From: a virus
Strand: one strand, 5' to 3'
DNA: 46,715 nucleotides
Virus record (IMG/VR): IMGVR_UViG_3300007345_000070
Span: 1-46,715 of that record
A model generated the notes under the pieces. It worked only from the letters and a program-made list of their open reading frames with translations. It had not been told where the DNA came from and made no database searches. Position numbers and translations under genes: made by a program. Positions 16,796-25,891 of the stretch are shown piece by piece. Each line of letters begins with the position of its first letter. Within the stretch, counting starts at the first letter, position 1.

Positions 16796-19700
16796 TGTTA
16801 ACGCAATATAAAAATATCGATCAAATTAAAACGTCTACAAAGTCATTGCAGGCTTCTAGATTTTTAAAGTCTAAAACTGATTTATTTACATATGTGTCAA
16901 ATCAAACAGTTGTTCCTAATACTGAAATTTTAAATGATACTATTGATAATCGAATTGAGCTACATGTATATTCTGATGAAGCATGGATTAGTGGCAATCA
17001 TAAAATACAATTTCAAGATACCATTCCAGAATTTAGAGATAAAAATACCAATTCTATAATAAACGTTAATAAAGCAATTGGGTTTGATTTATATAAACAG
17101 TTTGAAGATCTACAAATAACATCTGGAAATTTTAGATTTGTTTTAAACTTTTTTAAAAATTTAATAGGAAGTTTTGAACAACAACATTTACGGATTGATG
17201 AAATATCTCCAGATCGCACCGAAATTAGATTACGAGCCATTGACTCAGATAACCCGGAGTTTTTAACACAGATAACAAATTTTATTCAGAATGTAGATCA
17301 AACTAATGATTCTGTATTATATAAAACGTATTTATTAAACTTTAGTCGAAATCAATGTGTTCAATTTGTTAATAGTGTTGTTATTGGCGAATATGTATAT
17401 GTAAAATTACAAGATGCATTACCAGACGAATTTCAAGAAGATTTTAAATGTTGGATTGTAGAAGAACAAAAAAATCCATATATTGATCGTGTTAATATAT
17501 TAGCACAGGAAATTAAAAAAACGTTTAATCAATTATCTAACCCGAATTGGCAAGCAAATTATTCGTATAATACATCAACAGAGACAGGATTAAAAAATTG
17601 GACAGACTTATTAGGTTCTTCAATTCAAACGTCACAACAATTAGTTGATCATTATTTTTCTGGTAGTTTATCTGGAATGACTTTAAATATAGATTATTCT
17701 GATTTTAATAATTTTGTATTTTATAGTTCAGCTACAGAACGTTTAGAAAATTTTAAATATAAATTAGAATTAATTGAATATTATACGTCGCAAAGTATTG
17801 TAGTATCTGGTATATCTGGTAGTGTAGCTACGACAAATCAGTCTGATTTTAATAAACTTAAAACTAATTTAATTGGTGGATTTGATAACTTTGAACATTA
17901 TCTTTATTATGAATCATCTTCGAAACTAACAACACATGATATTCCAATAATAAATGCAACAGTACCACAAGTTACTGGAAGTTATATACAACCAGTACCT
18001 AAAACAAATTCTACGGTACCTTATGCATTATATTCAACTACCAGTAGCTTATTTAAAGATTGGTATAATGCAATACAGGTGAGTGCATCATTATATGATA
18101 ATTTAAATAGAAATTCATTAATATATGCAGTTCCAGAACATATAAATCTAAACCCAGTATATTCGCAAGTTAGCACGTTTGTTTATATGTTAGGCCAACA
18201 CTTTGATGTATTATATACATATATTAATAATATGACTCGAATTAACAGTCGAGAAGAGAATCCAAAATTAGGAATGCCTAATGAATTGTTATATTCCGTA
18301 GCTAAACAGTTTGGTTGGAATTTAACCGACGGACATCAATATCAGGATTTATGGGAGTATGCGTTAGGTGTAAATGAATCTGGAATTCCTATTACTGGAT
18401 CTAATACAGTTGGTGATCCTTCTGTTTCTGGTAAAAATATGACTTATACTGTTTGGAGGCGTATTGTAAATAATCTTCCATTATTATTAAAGTCTAAAGG
18501 GACAAAAAGAAGTATAAGAGCATTACTTTCATGTTATGGAATTCCTCAATCATTTATAACAATTAATGAATATGGTGGTCCTAGACTTGAACGAGCACCT
18601 ATATATGAAAAATTAAATTTTGATTACGCATTAGATTTAATTACAAATACAGCTGGTACAGTTACTGTTAATTATGATCAACCTATAGAATCAGTAGAAC
18701 TTCGTTTCCGTACGGATGATGTTATAAAAAATCCTACAATGCCTAGTACTATGAATTTATTTACTATAGGCAGTAACACAGTTACATTAGATTATACAAG
18801 TGGTACTTTAGGTACTATACAAATTAATGGTAATAGTAGTAGCAATATAGAATTATTCGATGGTGGTTGGTTAACTGCATTATTAAGAAAAGATGGATCT
18901 AATTTAGAAATTGTTGCAAAAAAATCTAAATACGGTAAAATTATAGCAGCAGTTAGTGCGTCAGATGTAACATCATTTGCAAGTAGTGGCACGTTAACAT
19001 TAGGTGGTACTACAGGCGGTAGTCGTTTACAAGGACAACTTCAAGAATTGAGACTATGGACTAGTAGTTTACAAGATTCTGCTTTTAACAATCATGTGTC
19101 TGCACCAGCAGCGTATGATGGAAATGTTTCTGCATATGATGAATTGGTATTTAGAACGCCATTAACTCAAAAAATTAATCATGCTACAACAAGTAGTTTA
19201 ACAGGTGTTGAACCTAATAATTCTGGTATATCGGCTTCATTTGCAAGTTGGACTAATAATACCCCATATGATTCACTTGAAGAAACATATTATTATGACG
19301 GTATATCATTAGGAGCAGGAACGTTAGATGATAATAAAATACGTTTAGAAAATAATGAACTTATTGGAAATTTAGATGTAACTACTAGAGCTGAACGTAG
19401 TCAATTTGATAAAGCCCCATTGGATAGTAATAAGTTAGGAGTATATTTTTCTCCACAAACAATGATTGATGAGGATATAATTGCTCAATTAGGATTTACG
19501 AGTTTAGATGATTATATAGGAGATCCAGGTAGTTTAAACGAAAAGTCATATCCAGATTTAATTCAACGAGCGAGAGATTACTGGAAAAAATATAGCGAGT
19601 CAAATGATGTTAATGCTTATATTAATATGTTTACATTGTTTGATTTATCATTTTTTAAACAATTGGAACAATTACTTCCAGCACGTGCTAATAAATTAAC

Positions 19701-20340
19701 TGGTATTTTAATTCAGCCGAATATATTAGAACGAAGCAAAGACACTATATTACCTACAATTAAAAAATTTAACGACGCTTATAATGTAACAATACAAAAT
19801 ATGGATCCTACTGCTAGTGCGGATTATCCATATTATATTGGAAGTGTTGAAGGTAAAATTGCAACTTTAGATGCAATAGATGATGATCAATATCAAATGT
19901 ATTTAACTGCGTCAGAAGCAGAAAAATATAATGGAACTACGTATTCATATGATTATTTAATTAGATCTGGAAGCACATATACAACCGCATCATCTCCGTA
20001 TTGGAGAAGTGAAGGGCTGAACCCAACTATATTAGATTCGGTGTTATCTGAAATAAAAGAAATAGTTGCAGTACCACCAGGTGTATATGGTGGATATTCA
20101 TATGGAGCTGCAAGTTATGGTCAAACTGGATCTATGCAATTTGCACAAGTCCAAGACTATTTACCAACCGGCGTATTTCGTCAAAGGTATGCTGGGTCAA
20201 AATTAACTAGTGCAGATTTTAATATAGTTTCAAGTCAAACTGTTGATAATGGAGCACCTGTAGAAGTTAGAAGTGCAAATCCAAATCAACTAATATATCA
20301 GGATAATGGGGAACAAGGAAGTTTTGTGTTAGTTCGTTAA
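16795..20340 (+). CDS. Large baseplate/tail protein with tail-protein-I-like and LamG-like domains
   Basis: A 1181-residue protein, the largest in the window. The N-terminal half is mixed helical and beta. Near residues 495-605 comes a block with GMPNELLYSVAKQFGWNLTD, VWRRIVNNLPLLLKSKGTKR and SIRALLSCYGIPQSFI, matching the pattern of P2 gpI-type tail proteins, which link baseplate to fibres. Residues of about 615-790 form a concanavalin/LamG-like sandwich (TIQINGNSSSNIELFDGG, then GQLQELRLWTSSLQDS). The end is Gly/Tyr-rich (YGGYSYGAASYGQTG). Position after gp25 and gp6 and size suggest the role of T4 gp7 (1032 residues) with an added sugar-binding-type domain. That equivalence is inference. 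Confidence 0.7.
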   Translation: MLTQYKNIDQIKTSTKSLQASRFLKSKTDLFTYVSNQTVVPNTEILNDTIDNRIELHVYSDEAWISGNHKIQFQDTIPEFRDKNTNSIINVNKAIGFDLYKQFEDLQITSGNFRFVLNFFKNLIGSFEQQHLRIDEISPDRTEIRLRAIDSDNPEFLTQITNFIQNVDQTNDSVLYKTYLLNFSRNQCVQFVNSVVIGEYVYVKLQDALPDEFQEDFKCWIVEEQKNPYIDRVNILAQEIKKTFNQLSNPNWQANYSYNTSTETGLKNWTDLLGSSIQTSQQLVDHYFSGSLSGMTLNIDYSDFNNFVFYSSATERLENFKYKLELIEYYTSQSIVVSGISGSVATTNQSDFNKLKTNLIGGFDNFEHYLYYESSSKLTTHDIPIINATVPQVTGSYIQPVPKTNSTVPYALYSTTSSLFKDWYNAIQVSASLYDNLNRNSLIYAVPEHINLNPVYSQVSTFVYMLGQHFDVLYTYINNMTRINSREENPKLGMPNELLYSVAKQFGWNLTDGHQYQDLWEYALGVNESGIPITGSNTVGDPSVSGKNMTYTVWRRIVNNLPLLLKSKGTKRSIRALLSCYGIPQSFITINEYGGPRLERAPIYEKLNFDYALDLITNTAGTVTVNYDQPIESVELRFRTDDVIKNPTMPSTMNLFTIGSNTVTLDYTSGTLGTIQINGNSSSNIELFDGGWLTALLRKDGSNLEIVAKKSKYGKIIAAVSASDVTSFASSGTLTLGGTTGGSRLQGQLQELRLWTSSLQDSAFNNHVSAPAAYDGNVSAYDELVFRTPLTQKINHATTSSLTGVEPNNSGISASFASWTNNTPYDSLEETYYYDGISLGAGTLDDNKIRLENNELIGNLDVTTRAERSQFDKAPLDSNKLGVYFSPQTMIDEDIIAQLGFTSLDDYIGDPGSLNEKSYPDLIQRARDYWKKYSESNDVNAYINMFTLFDLSFFKQLEQLLPARANKLTGILIQPNILERSKDTILPTIKKFNDAYNVTIQNMDPTASADYPYYIGSVEGKIATLDAIDDDQYQMYLTASEAEKYNGTTYSYDYLIRSGSTYTTASSPYWRSEGLNPTILDSVLSEIKEIVAVPPGVYGGYSYGAASYGQTGSMQFAQVQDYLPTGVFRQRYAGSKLTSADFNIVSSQTVDNGAPVEVRSANPNQLIYQDNGEQGSFVLVR

Positions 20341-20365
20341 ATTAACATCAAAAATAACATTAGCA

Positions 20366-20374
20366 ATATTTATA
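20366..20374 (+). promoter_or_regulatory. ATATTTATA motif (candidate late promoter)
   Basis: ATATTTATATAAAA lies 19 bases before the ATG at 20394, in the 53-base gap after the 1181-residue protein. An AAGG stretch lies nearer the start. Confidence 0.55.
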
Positions 20375-20393
20375 TAAAATTAAGGTAAACAAT

Positions 20394-21053
20394 ATGGGAT
20401 ATTTAGACAATTCAAGTGTAACAGTAGATGCTATACTAACATTAAAAGGCCGGGAGCTATTAGCAAAGGGTGGTAATGCATTTAATATTACACAATTTGC
20501 AGTCGGAGATGATGAAATAGATTATTCATTATGGAATCCAGCTGATGCTCGTGGAACTAATTATTATGGTAGTATTATAGAAAATATGCCAGTAACAGAG
20601 GCAATACCTGATGAAACTCAGGCATTAAAATATAAATTAGTAACACTTCCAAAACAAACAACTAACTTACCAGTAGTAAGTGTAGGTAATAGTTCGTTAA
20701 CATTGAGTGGAGGTGAAAGTGCAATTATATCTCCAAATACTACAAATATTAAAGGCGGTAATGCTAATTTAGGATATACATTTATATTATCAGACTCAAC
20801 AATAGCAAGTTTACAAGTTGATAGAGCTTTACAAAATTCAGTTCTCCCAACTACTCCTAGATTTATTGGAGATAATGAAGATGCACAAACTGTTGCGGTA
20901 ACTGGATTTAGTATAACTGTTATAGCTAAAGATTTGTTAAATAGAAATGGTCTAGGAACAATTACGGTAATTGGTAATGAAACAGGTGGTGCGACAACTA
21001 TTAATTTAACTGTTAATCAAATTACTGCAGTACAAGCTCAGTCAGCTTCTTAA
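20394..21053 (+). CDS. Tail structural protein with Ig-like C-terminal region
   Basis: A 219-residue protein. The N-terminus (MGYLDNSSVTVDAILTLKG, then RELLAKGGNAFNITQFAVGD) has the look of a recurring tail-protein start in phages of Bacteroidota and marine bacteria, known to me only as structural. The C-terminal two thirds are Ser/Thr/Val-rich strands (SVGNSSLTLSGGESAIISP, VTGFSITVIAKDLLNRNG, TTINLTVNQITAVQ) consistent with an Ig-like domain. It has a candidate late promoter and is followed 5 bases later by the next tail gene. A fibre or neck-appendage protein is likely. Confidence 0.65.
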   Translation: MGYLDNSSVTVDAILTLKGRELLAKGGNAFNITQFAVGDDEIDYSLWNPADARGTNYYGSIIENMPVTEAIPDETQALKYKLVTLPKQTTNLPVVSVGNSSLTLSGGESAIISPNTTNIKGGNANLGYTFILSDSTIASLQVDRALQNSVLPTTPRFIGDNEDAQTVAVTGFSITVIAKDLLNRNGLGTITVIGNETGGATTINLTVNQITAVQAQSAS

Positions 21054-21058
21054 AAAAG

Positions 21059-22354
21059 ATGAATATGAAAACAATTGAACAATTAAAACAACAACAACGA
21101 TTAGGCGGTACTCCTCCGAGAGCTAATTCAAGATTACCAATTCAGAGTATATCGACTGGGAGAGACTCAGTATCAGACGCTTCTGCTACAAATTTAATTA
21201 ATCAACAAGTGCAACAATTGGCACAGGAGTTAGCTAATCAAATTGTTGCTGAACAACAGCAAGCACAAATACTTGCAAGAAACGGAAGAACGTTTACAAA
21301 ATTTGATTCGGTTAATGATATTGTTGATAATCAAACAGAAACGGTAACTGCGGGATTGTGGAGTGATAATGTTGCTAGTTTAACAACATATTTTACTAGT
21401 TCTACACAAACAAATGATCAACGTAGATATTATGTAGATGTATTTCAAAAAGCTCCCGCAGCAACTGGTAGTGCTGTTCAATTTTCTGCAGCATATGGCC
21501 ACGCTTTAGGTAGTGGTTCTGATTCTTCTGGTGTAAATAGTAATATTGCATCGAAAGCAGTTTATTCACAATATAGACAACTTTTATTAAACCCAACCGA
21601 TACAAGATTTACTACTGCTGGATCTGGTAGTACTGATTCTATATACGTTGTAAACTTTAAGCGTAACAGATTAAAAGAACGTTTAGATGCTGGTAATTTT
21701 GAATTACCTTTAAGATTTATGTCTGCTTCATTGGATGCTAATGCAACTGGTAGTAATGTAGCAGTTAGTAGTAGTGTTGTTGTGTCTTTAATTGATGATT
21801 CAGGATTAGCAGACGCAAGTGTTACTGATGCTGGTAAAGTTTATAACATTGTATCTGGTTCGATTGCAGGAGGTATTTATAATTCATCTGCTCCTATATA
21901 TTACGGATTAGCATATCCAGATTACGGAACATTGATACTTGACGGTAAAATGTTAGATCAACAATTAAACTTCCAAACTAATACAGGTTCGGATTCAGAA
22001 GGTAATAATCATTTCCGATTGTTCCATTCAGTTTCTGGTTCAGCTTTAATTACAAATCCAGCAACAAGTGACCCATATGGGTTTTTAGCACGTAATTCTG
22101 AAAAGATAACTAGTACGCATTATTTTGTAAGAATTAAAAATGCAGAATATAATTTTTCAAATAATCCTTCATATGTTACTGGTAGTGTAGGAGAAATTGC
22201 TCAAACCACATTTGTCGGCGATCCAAAAACATATATTACCACTGTAGGTTTATATAATGATTCACAAGAATTATTAGCAGTAGCAAAATTATCTAAACCA
22301 CTATTGAAATCATTCCAGCGTGAAGCATTAATAAGAGTCAAGTTAGACTTTTAA
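21059..22354 (+). CDS. Tail protein sharing a C-terminal domain with its downstream neighbour
   Basis: A 431-residue protein. The first 80 residues are Gln-rich and helical (QQVQQLAQELANQIVAEQQQ). The rest is Ser/Thr/Gly-rich and beta. The last 35 residues (YITTVGLYNDSQELLAVAKL, then SKPLLKS) closely match the end of the next protein (YITTIGLYNDAGQLLAIGKL, then AQPIKK), so both carry the same terminal module, probably a trimerisation or attachment domain. Translation could start at 21059 or at the second Met at 21065. It is followed by a terminator hairpin, so it ends a transcription unit. No enzymatic motif is seen. Confidence 0.7.
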   Translation: MNMKTIEQLKQQQRLGGTPPRANSRLPIQSISTGRDSVSDASATNLINQQVQQLAQELANQIVAEQQQAQILARNGRTFTKFDSVNDIVDNQTETVTAGLWSDNVASLTTYFTSSTQTNDQRRYYVDVFQKAPAATGSAVQFSAAYGHALGSGSDSSGVNSNIASKAVYSQYRQLLLNPTDTRFTTAGSGSTDSIYVVNFKRNRLKERLDAGNFELPLRFMSASLDANATGSNVAVSSSVVVSLIDDSGLADASVTDAGKVYNIVSGSIAGGIYNSSAPIYYGLAYPDYGTLILDGKMLDQQLNFQTNTGSDSEGNNHFRLFHSVSGSALITNPATSDPYGFLARNSEKITSTHYFVRIKNAEYNFSNNPSYVTGSVGEIAQTTFVGDPKTYITTVGLYNDSQELLAVAKLSKPLLKSFQREALIRVKLDF

Positions 22355-22371
22355 TAAAACCATAAGATTCT

Positions 22372-22410
22372 AGCCCTGATATATTTATTATAAATGTCTT
22401 GGGGCTTTTT
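22372..22410 (+). terminator. Rho-independent terminator whose loop holds a promoter motif
   Basis: AGCCCTGA (22372-22379) pairs with TTGGGGCT (22399-22406) to give an 8-pair stem, two pairs being G-T, and T residues follow through 22410. The 19-base loop contains ATATTTATT (22381-22389). This would stop transcripts from 21059-22354 while allowing a new start for the next gene. Confidence 0.65.
22381..22389 (+). promoter_or_regulatory. ATATTTATT motif inside the terminator loop (candidate late promoter)
   Basis: The motif lies 27 bases before the ATG at 22417 and entirely within the loop of the terminator hairpin. A transcript starting about 7 bases downstream would lack the 5' arm and so would not form the terminator. 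Confidence 0.5.
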
Positions 22411-22416
22411 ACTATT

Positions 22417-23991
22417 ATGGCACAAATCAAAAGCAAAATAAAAGAAACACCGTATGAGAATGCATATCCAACTGTATTTAAACGTGTAGATCAACAAGAC
22501 ATTCGGATTACTCCGTTTGCAGCAAATAAATCATTTCAAATTTTATCAGGTAGTGCTACTAGTAGTGGATTACCTTTAAAGGCAATATATACCGACGTTA
22601 CTAATTTACCAGCTATTGGATCTGAATTAACATATAATGATGCTGCAAATATAGATGGTAGTTTACAAAGTGTAACGTATTTTTCTGTTAATCATTTATA
22701 TTATAAACGAAAAAAACAACCAGCAAATACATTTGGCCCAACAAATTTAAATCGAACAAAAAAATTCTTATATGAATCTGCGTCTATTTTGTCTATACCA
22801 CAAAATAAAGTAGGGGAAGGAATTAAACCAGCTTCATTTGAATTTACAAGTAGTGTATCTGGAAGTTTTAATTCTGATATATATGGAAATATAATTGACT
22901 CTTCATTTAATACATCTTCTATTATTACTGATGTAAAATGGTATGAAGGTTTCAATGAATATTTTGACACTACTAGAATTAAATATAAGAGTGATGGAAT
23001 AACATATATCGACGGTGTACCTACAAGTAATGGTAGACAATTACCATTAGGATTATCTGCAAAATTTTCTGAAGCTGGTTATATTCAAGATGAGCTTCCA
23101 GGTGAATATAATCGTAATACTGATTATGCAATTTCATTTTTCATTAGCGGATCAAATACAGGAACATCTAATCAATTAGTTGCAACAAAATCTACTAGCT
23201 CACTAACACCACAATATCCATTTAAAATAGAATTGAGTGGCAGCAATCAATTAAATTTTAGTGCAGCAGGAAGCACAGAATTTATTACAATGATTACTTC
23301 ATCAGCTGATGTGTCTAGTTCATGGACTCATGTTGTTTGTCAAAAAACTGGCAGTGAAATACAAATGTATATTGATGGAACTATTCATGCTTCTGGATCT
23401 AGTATATTGCTACAAGATATAGAATCTCCCTTTACTGCTTCTGCTCGTATTGACAATGATCAGTTGTTAAGTATCGGTGGATATTCTACTACTAGTTATA
23501 ATATGCAAGGTCAATTAGATGAAATGCGAATATATAATAAAGCTTTATCTGCAACTGAAGTAAGCTATTTATCGAATCGTACCGAAGGTGGTACTGCATT
23601 ACAAACACAATTTGTAGGCAATGTATTTGGTAAACATGGAATTGTGGTATTTTCGTCTGCAGACTATCGAGTAAATGATTTATTGGAAACACCATTTACT
23701 GCATCTTATAAAAGCACAGTTACTATACATGAATTAGGCGTAACTACAAGATTAGATGCAGGTGATTTTAATATGTCTAACAATGTAACATTAACAAAAG
23801 ATAATAATCAAACATATAGAGGATTTGTTTCTGGTAGTGATTTTGCACCGTATATAACAACGATTGGGTTATATAATGATGCTGGCCAATTATTAGCTAT
23901 TGGTAAATTAGCTCAGCCAATTAAAAAACGTAGTGATGTTGATATGAATTTTTTAATACGTGTTGATTTAGATAAAAAGCCAATTAAATGA
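22417..23991 (+). CDS. Tail protein with LamG/concanavalin-like domain
   Basis: A 524-residue protein from the ATG at 22417; a TTG at 22399 would add six residues but lies in the terminator stem, so I reject it. Residues of about 230-390 form a LamG-like sandwich: YAISFFISGSNTGTSNQLV, SSSWTHVVCQKTGSEIQMYI, DGTIHASGS, and the closing GQLDEMRIYNKALSATEVSYL. Such domains bind sugars or cap fibres. The C-terminal end (YITTIGLYNDAGQLLAIGKL) repeats the end of the upstream protein. It probably forms a receptor-contacting or decorating tail appendage. Its stop overlaps the next start by 4 bases (ATGA). Confidence 0.75.
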   Translation: MAQIKSKIKETPYENAYPTVFKRVDQQDIRITPFAANKSFQILSGSATSSGLPLKAIYTDVTNLPAIGSELTYNDAANIDGSLQSVTYFSVNHLYYKRKKQPANTFGPTNLNRTKKFLYESASILSIPQNKVGEGIKPASFEFTSSVSGSFNSDIYGNIIDSSFNTSSIITDVKWYEGFNEYFDTTRIKYKSDGITYIDGVPTSNGRQLPLGLSAKFSEAGYIQDELPGEYNRNTDYAISFFISGSNTGTSNQLVATKSTSSLTPQYPFKIELSGSNQLNFSAAGSTEFITMITSSADVSSSWTHVVCQKTGSEIQMYIDGTIHASGSSILLQDIESPFTASARIDNDQLLSIGGYSTTSYNMQGQLDEMRIYNKALSATEVSYLSNRTEGGTALQTQFVGNVFGKHGIVVFSSADYRVNDLLETPFTASYKSTVTIHELGVTTRLDAGDFNMSNNVTLTKDNNQTYRGFVSGSDFAPYITTIGLYNDAGQLLAIGKLAQPIKKRSDVDMNFLIRVDLDKKPIK

Positions 23992-24533
23992 TACGACTTA
24001 AACAAATATTAACAGAATTATCAAATGATGAATTATCTGTGTTATTACGAAAAATTCAAAACAATGAATTTCGTTTTTTTGATCAAGGAGATAATGGTCG
24101 TGTGTATGAAATTGACGGAGAAGACAAACTTTTTAAAATTACAACTGAGTCAGAAGAATTTGAAGTTGCCGAAGTTATAGTTGGACGTAAAGGAGAATTT
24201 AGTGCGTTTATTCCAATATATTATGTAAATGAAAAAAAATTATTATACATAATGTCAAAAGCAGATCAATTATCAGGTAATGACAAACAAAATATAGAAC
24301 AATTTTTACAAGGATATAAATCATATGCCCGGGAAATGGGAGGAGAAGTTTCTATATTTGATTATTTAAGTGATGATGGTGCTCGAGATTTAGATCAAGA
24401 AATAGTTTCATTTTTAAGATCATTACAAACAGAAATTAAAAAAATGGGTATTGTAGACTTAGAATTAAATTTAGATTTTAAAACAGATAATGTTATGCGT
24501 TGGCAAGGACGTTTGGTACTAATTGATTGGTAG
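23988..24533 (+). CDS. Miniature protein-kinase-like protein with capsid-targeting-like start
   Basis: A 181-residue protein combining two features. The first ten residues (MIRLKQILTE) end in L-T-E, matching prohead-protease cleavage sites of T4 internal head proteins. The rest follows the order of protein-kinase motifs: a Gly-rich loop GDNGRVYEI (34-42), Lys50 in KLFKIT, acidic helix residues near 54-62, the catalytic-loop pattern D163-F-K-T-D-N168 (D-x-K-x-x-N), and a DFG-like Asp180 in VLIDW, which ends the protein. It is very short for a kinase and lacks everything after the DFG position, so it may be a minimal or atypical kinase or nucleotide-binding pseudokinase. A packaged and injected effector, as T4 Alt is, is a reasonable hypothesis. 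Confidence 0.7.
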   Translation: MIRLKQILTELSNDELSVLLRKIQNNEFRFFDQGDNGRVYEIDGEDKLFKITTESEEFEVAEVIVGRKGEFSAFIPIYYVNEKKLLYIMSKADQLSGNDKQNIEQFLQGYKSYAREMGGEVSIFDYLSDDGARDLDQEIVSFLRSLQTEIKKMGIVDLELNLDFKTDNVMRWQGRLVLIDW

Positions 24534-24542
24534 ATATTTATA
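24534..24542 (+). promoter_or_regulatory. ATATTTATA motif (candidate late promoter)
   Basis: ATATTTATATATAG directly follows the TAG of the kinase-like gene and ends 6 bases before the ATG at 24549. If used as a promoter, the message would be nearly leaderless. Confidence 0.45.
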
Positions 24543-24548
24543 TATAGA

Positions 24549-25391
24549 ATGAGTAACTTATTAGAACATATTATACGAAATGCTTTATTTGAGTCTAGAA
24601 GCCCAAAATATAAATTAAAGTCAGCATCTATACAAGATTTTAATAATGCTAGACGCGTTGGTGCGGTAATGTCGTTTATGATTAAATCTAAAAACCCAGA
24701 AAGTAGTCGCCCGGATTATTATAAAAATAAAACGTTACCGCAATTTATTTGGGTACAAAATGATGTAGTAAAATTTTTACAAAAACATTATAATAACTAT
24801 CCGTCAATTAAAAAATATACAACATCTGATTATATTTTTTTAATGGGTAATATAGCAGAAGCATCTAAAAAGAATAAAATATTATTTTGGATTGTTCCTA
24901 CCAAAACATTATATACTAATTCCAAATTTCGTGATACTAAAGAACAAATTAAGTTTGATACTAACCCTGATTTATTCCTTGATGACGTATTAGTACGACG
25001 AAATTTTGCTATGTTAGGAGATGCTCCTATAATGCGTTGGAGTCAATATACTAATATATTTATACCTTTAGAAAAATGGAATGCAATTAATAAAGGTATA
25101 GAATCACCTATCGATCGATCGAAACAAGATAACAATATTATAGAATACCCATATGCAATTTCAGGCAATGTAAATATATATACATTACCAGATGATAAAA
25201 TGGTTTATAAATTGACAGAACCTGATGAAAATGGCTTTACATTTTGGAATTATATGAGTAAAGAAATATTTGAAATAGATAAATTTTTTGAGCCCCAAGG
25301 ATTTTTAATAACGCGCGAACCTAATCAATTACGAAAAATTAAAGCGTTAAATAATTTATCAACAACAGGGCAAGCAACGGATTTTAATTAA
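24549..25391 (+). CDS. Unknown protein with capsid-targeting-like start
   Basis: A 280-residue protein. The N-terminus MSNLLEHIIRNALFES contains L-L-E (4-6) and L-F-E (13-15), both prohead-protease-type sites in an amphipathic helix. The rest is a globular alpha/beta sequence rich in Lys, Asn and aromatic residues (KTLPQFIWVQNDVVKFLQK, KNKILFWIVPTKTLYTN, FIPLEKWNAINKG), with no motif I recognise. Its position directly after the kinase-like gene, with the same kind of N-terminus, suggests a pair of packaged proteins. Whether it is an enzyme is unknown. A further ATATTTATA (25056-25064) falls inside the coding region and is probably chance. Confidence 0.65.
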   Translation: MSNLLEHIIRNALFESRSPKYKLKSASIQDFNNARRVGAVMSFMIKSKNPESSRPDYYKNKTLPQFIWVQNDVVKFLQKHYNNYPSIKKYTTSDYIFLMGNIAEASKKNKILFWIVPTKTLYTNSKFRDTKEQIKFDTNPDLFLDDVLVRRNFAMLGDAPIMRWSQYTNIFIPLEKWNAINKGIESPIDRSKQDNNIIEYPYAISGNVNIYTLPDDKMVYKLTEPDENGFTFWNYMSKEIFEIDKFFEPQGFLITREPNQLRKIKALNNLSTTGQATDFN

Positions 25392-25408
25392 AATAAAGTT
25401 ATAATATT

Positions 25409-25891
25409 ATGAAAAAAAATCATTGGCATACTGCTGGTAGTAAAAAACGACAAGCAGCTTATAAATACGGTTATAAATCAGGATTAGAATTAACTGTAGC
25501 AGAACAAATCAAATCAAACGATTACGATGTAAATTATGAAACTGAAACTATTCATTATACTGTTCCAGAATCTAAACATAAATATACACCGGACTTTGTG
25601 TTTACAAAAAAGAACGGAGAATTAATGTATATAGAAACAAAAGGCCGGTGGACTGCAACAGACCGTAAAAAAATGAAACATGTATTGCAATGTAATCCTG
25701 ATATGGATATAAGAATGGTGTTTCAAAATCCAAATCAAAAAATATCAAAAGCTAGCAAAACTACATATGAAGTGTATGCAAATAAGATGGGTATTGCTAA
25801 TGTAGCAAAAAAAGAAATACCGACGGAATGGATGGCGGAATGTTTAAAGCCAGGCGAAAAAGCACAAGATCCGAAACGTTTTTTTGTATAA
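25409..25891 (+). CDS. Holliday-junction endonuclease, T7 endonuclease I family
   Basis: A 160-residue protein with the full T7 endonuclease I pattern: SGLE (Glu27), a Glu in YETE (Glu44), TPDF (Asp62) and the IETKG pair Glu76/Lys78, matching T7 residues Glu20, Glu35, Asp55, Glu65 and Lys67. The family-typical DRKKMKHVLQCNPDMDIRMVF and IPTEWM stretches follow. It resolves four-way and branched DNA, needed before packaging. T4 uses the unrelated endonuclease VII (gp49) for this, so this phage may have a different resolvase. It sits at the edge of the DNA metabolism cluster, before a 187-base gap. Confidence 0.92.
   Translation: MKKNHWHTAGSKKRQAAYKYGYKSGLELTVAEQIKSNDYDVNYETETIHYTVPESKHKYTPDFVFTKKNGELMYIETKGRWTATDRKKMKHVLQCNPDMDIRMVFQNPNQKISKASKTTYEVYANKMGIANVAKKEIPTEWMAECLKPGEKAQDPKRFFV

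Noticed and set aside
22399-22416. TTG start for the LamG tail protein
   Set aside because: It lies in the 3' arm of the terminator stem; the ATG at 22417 is better placed.
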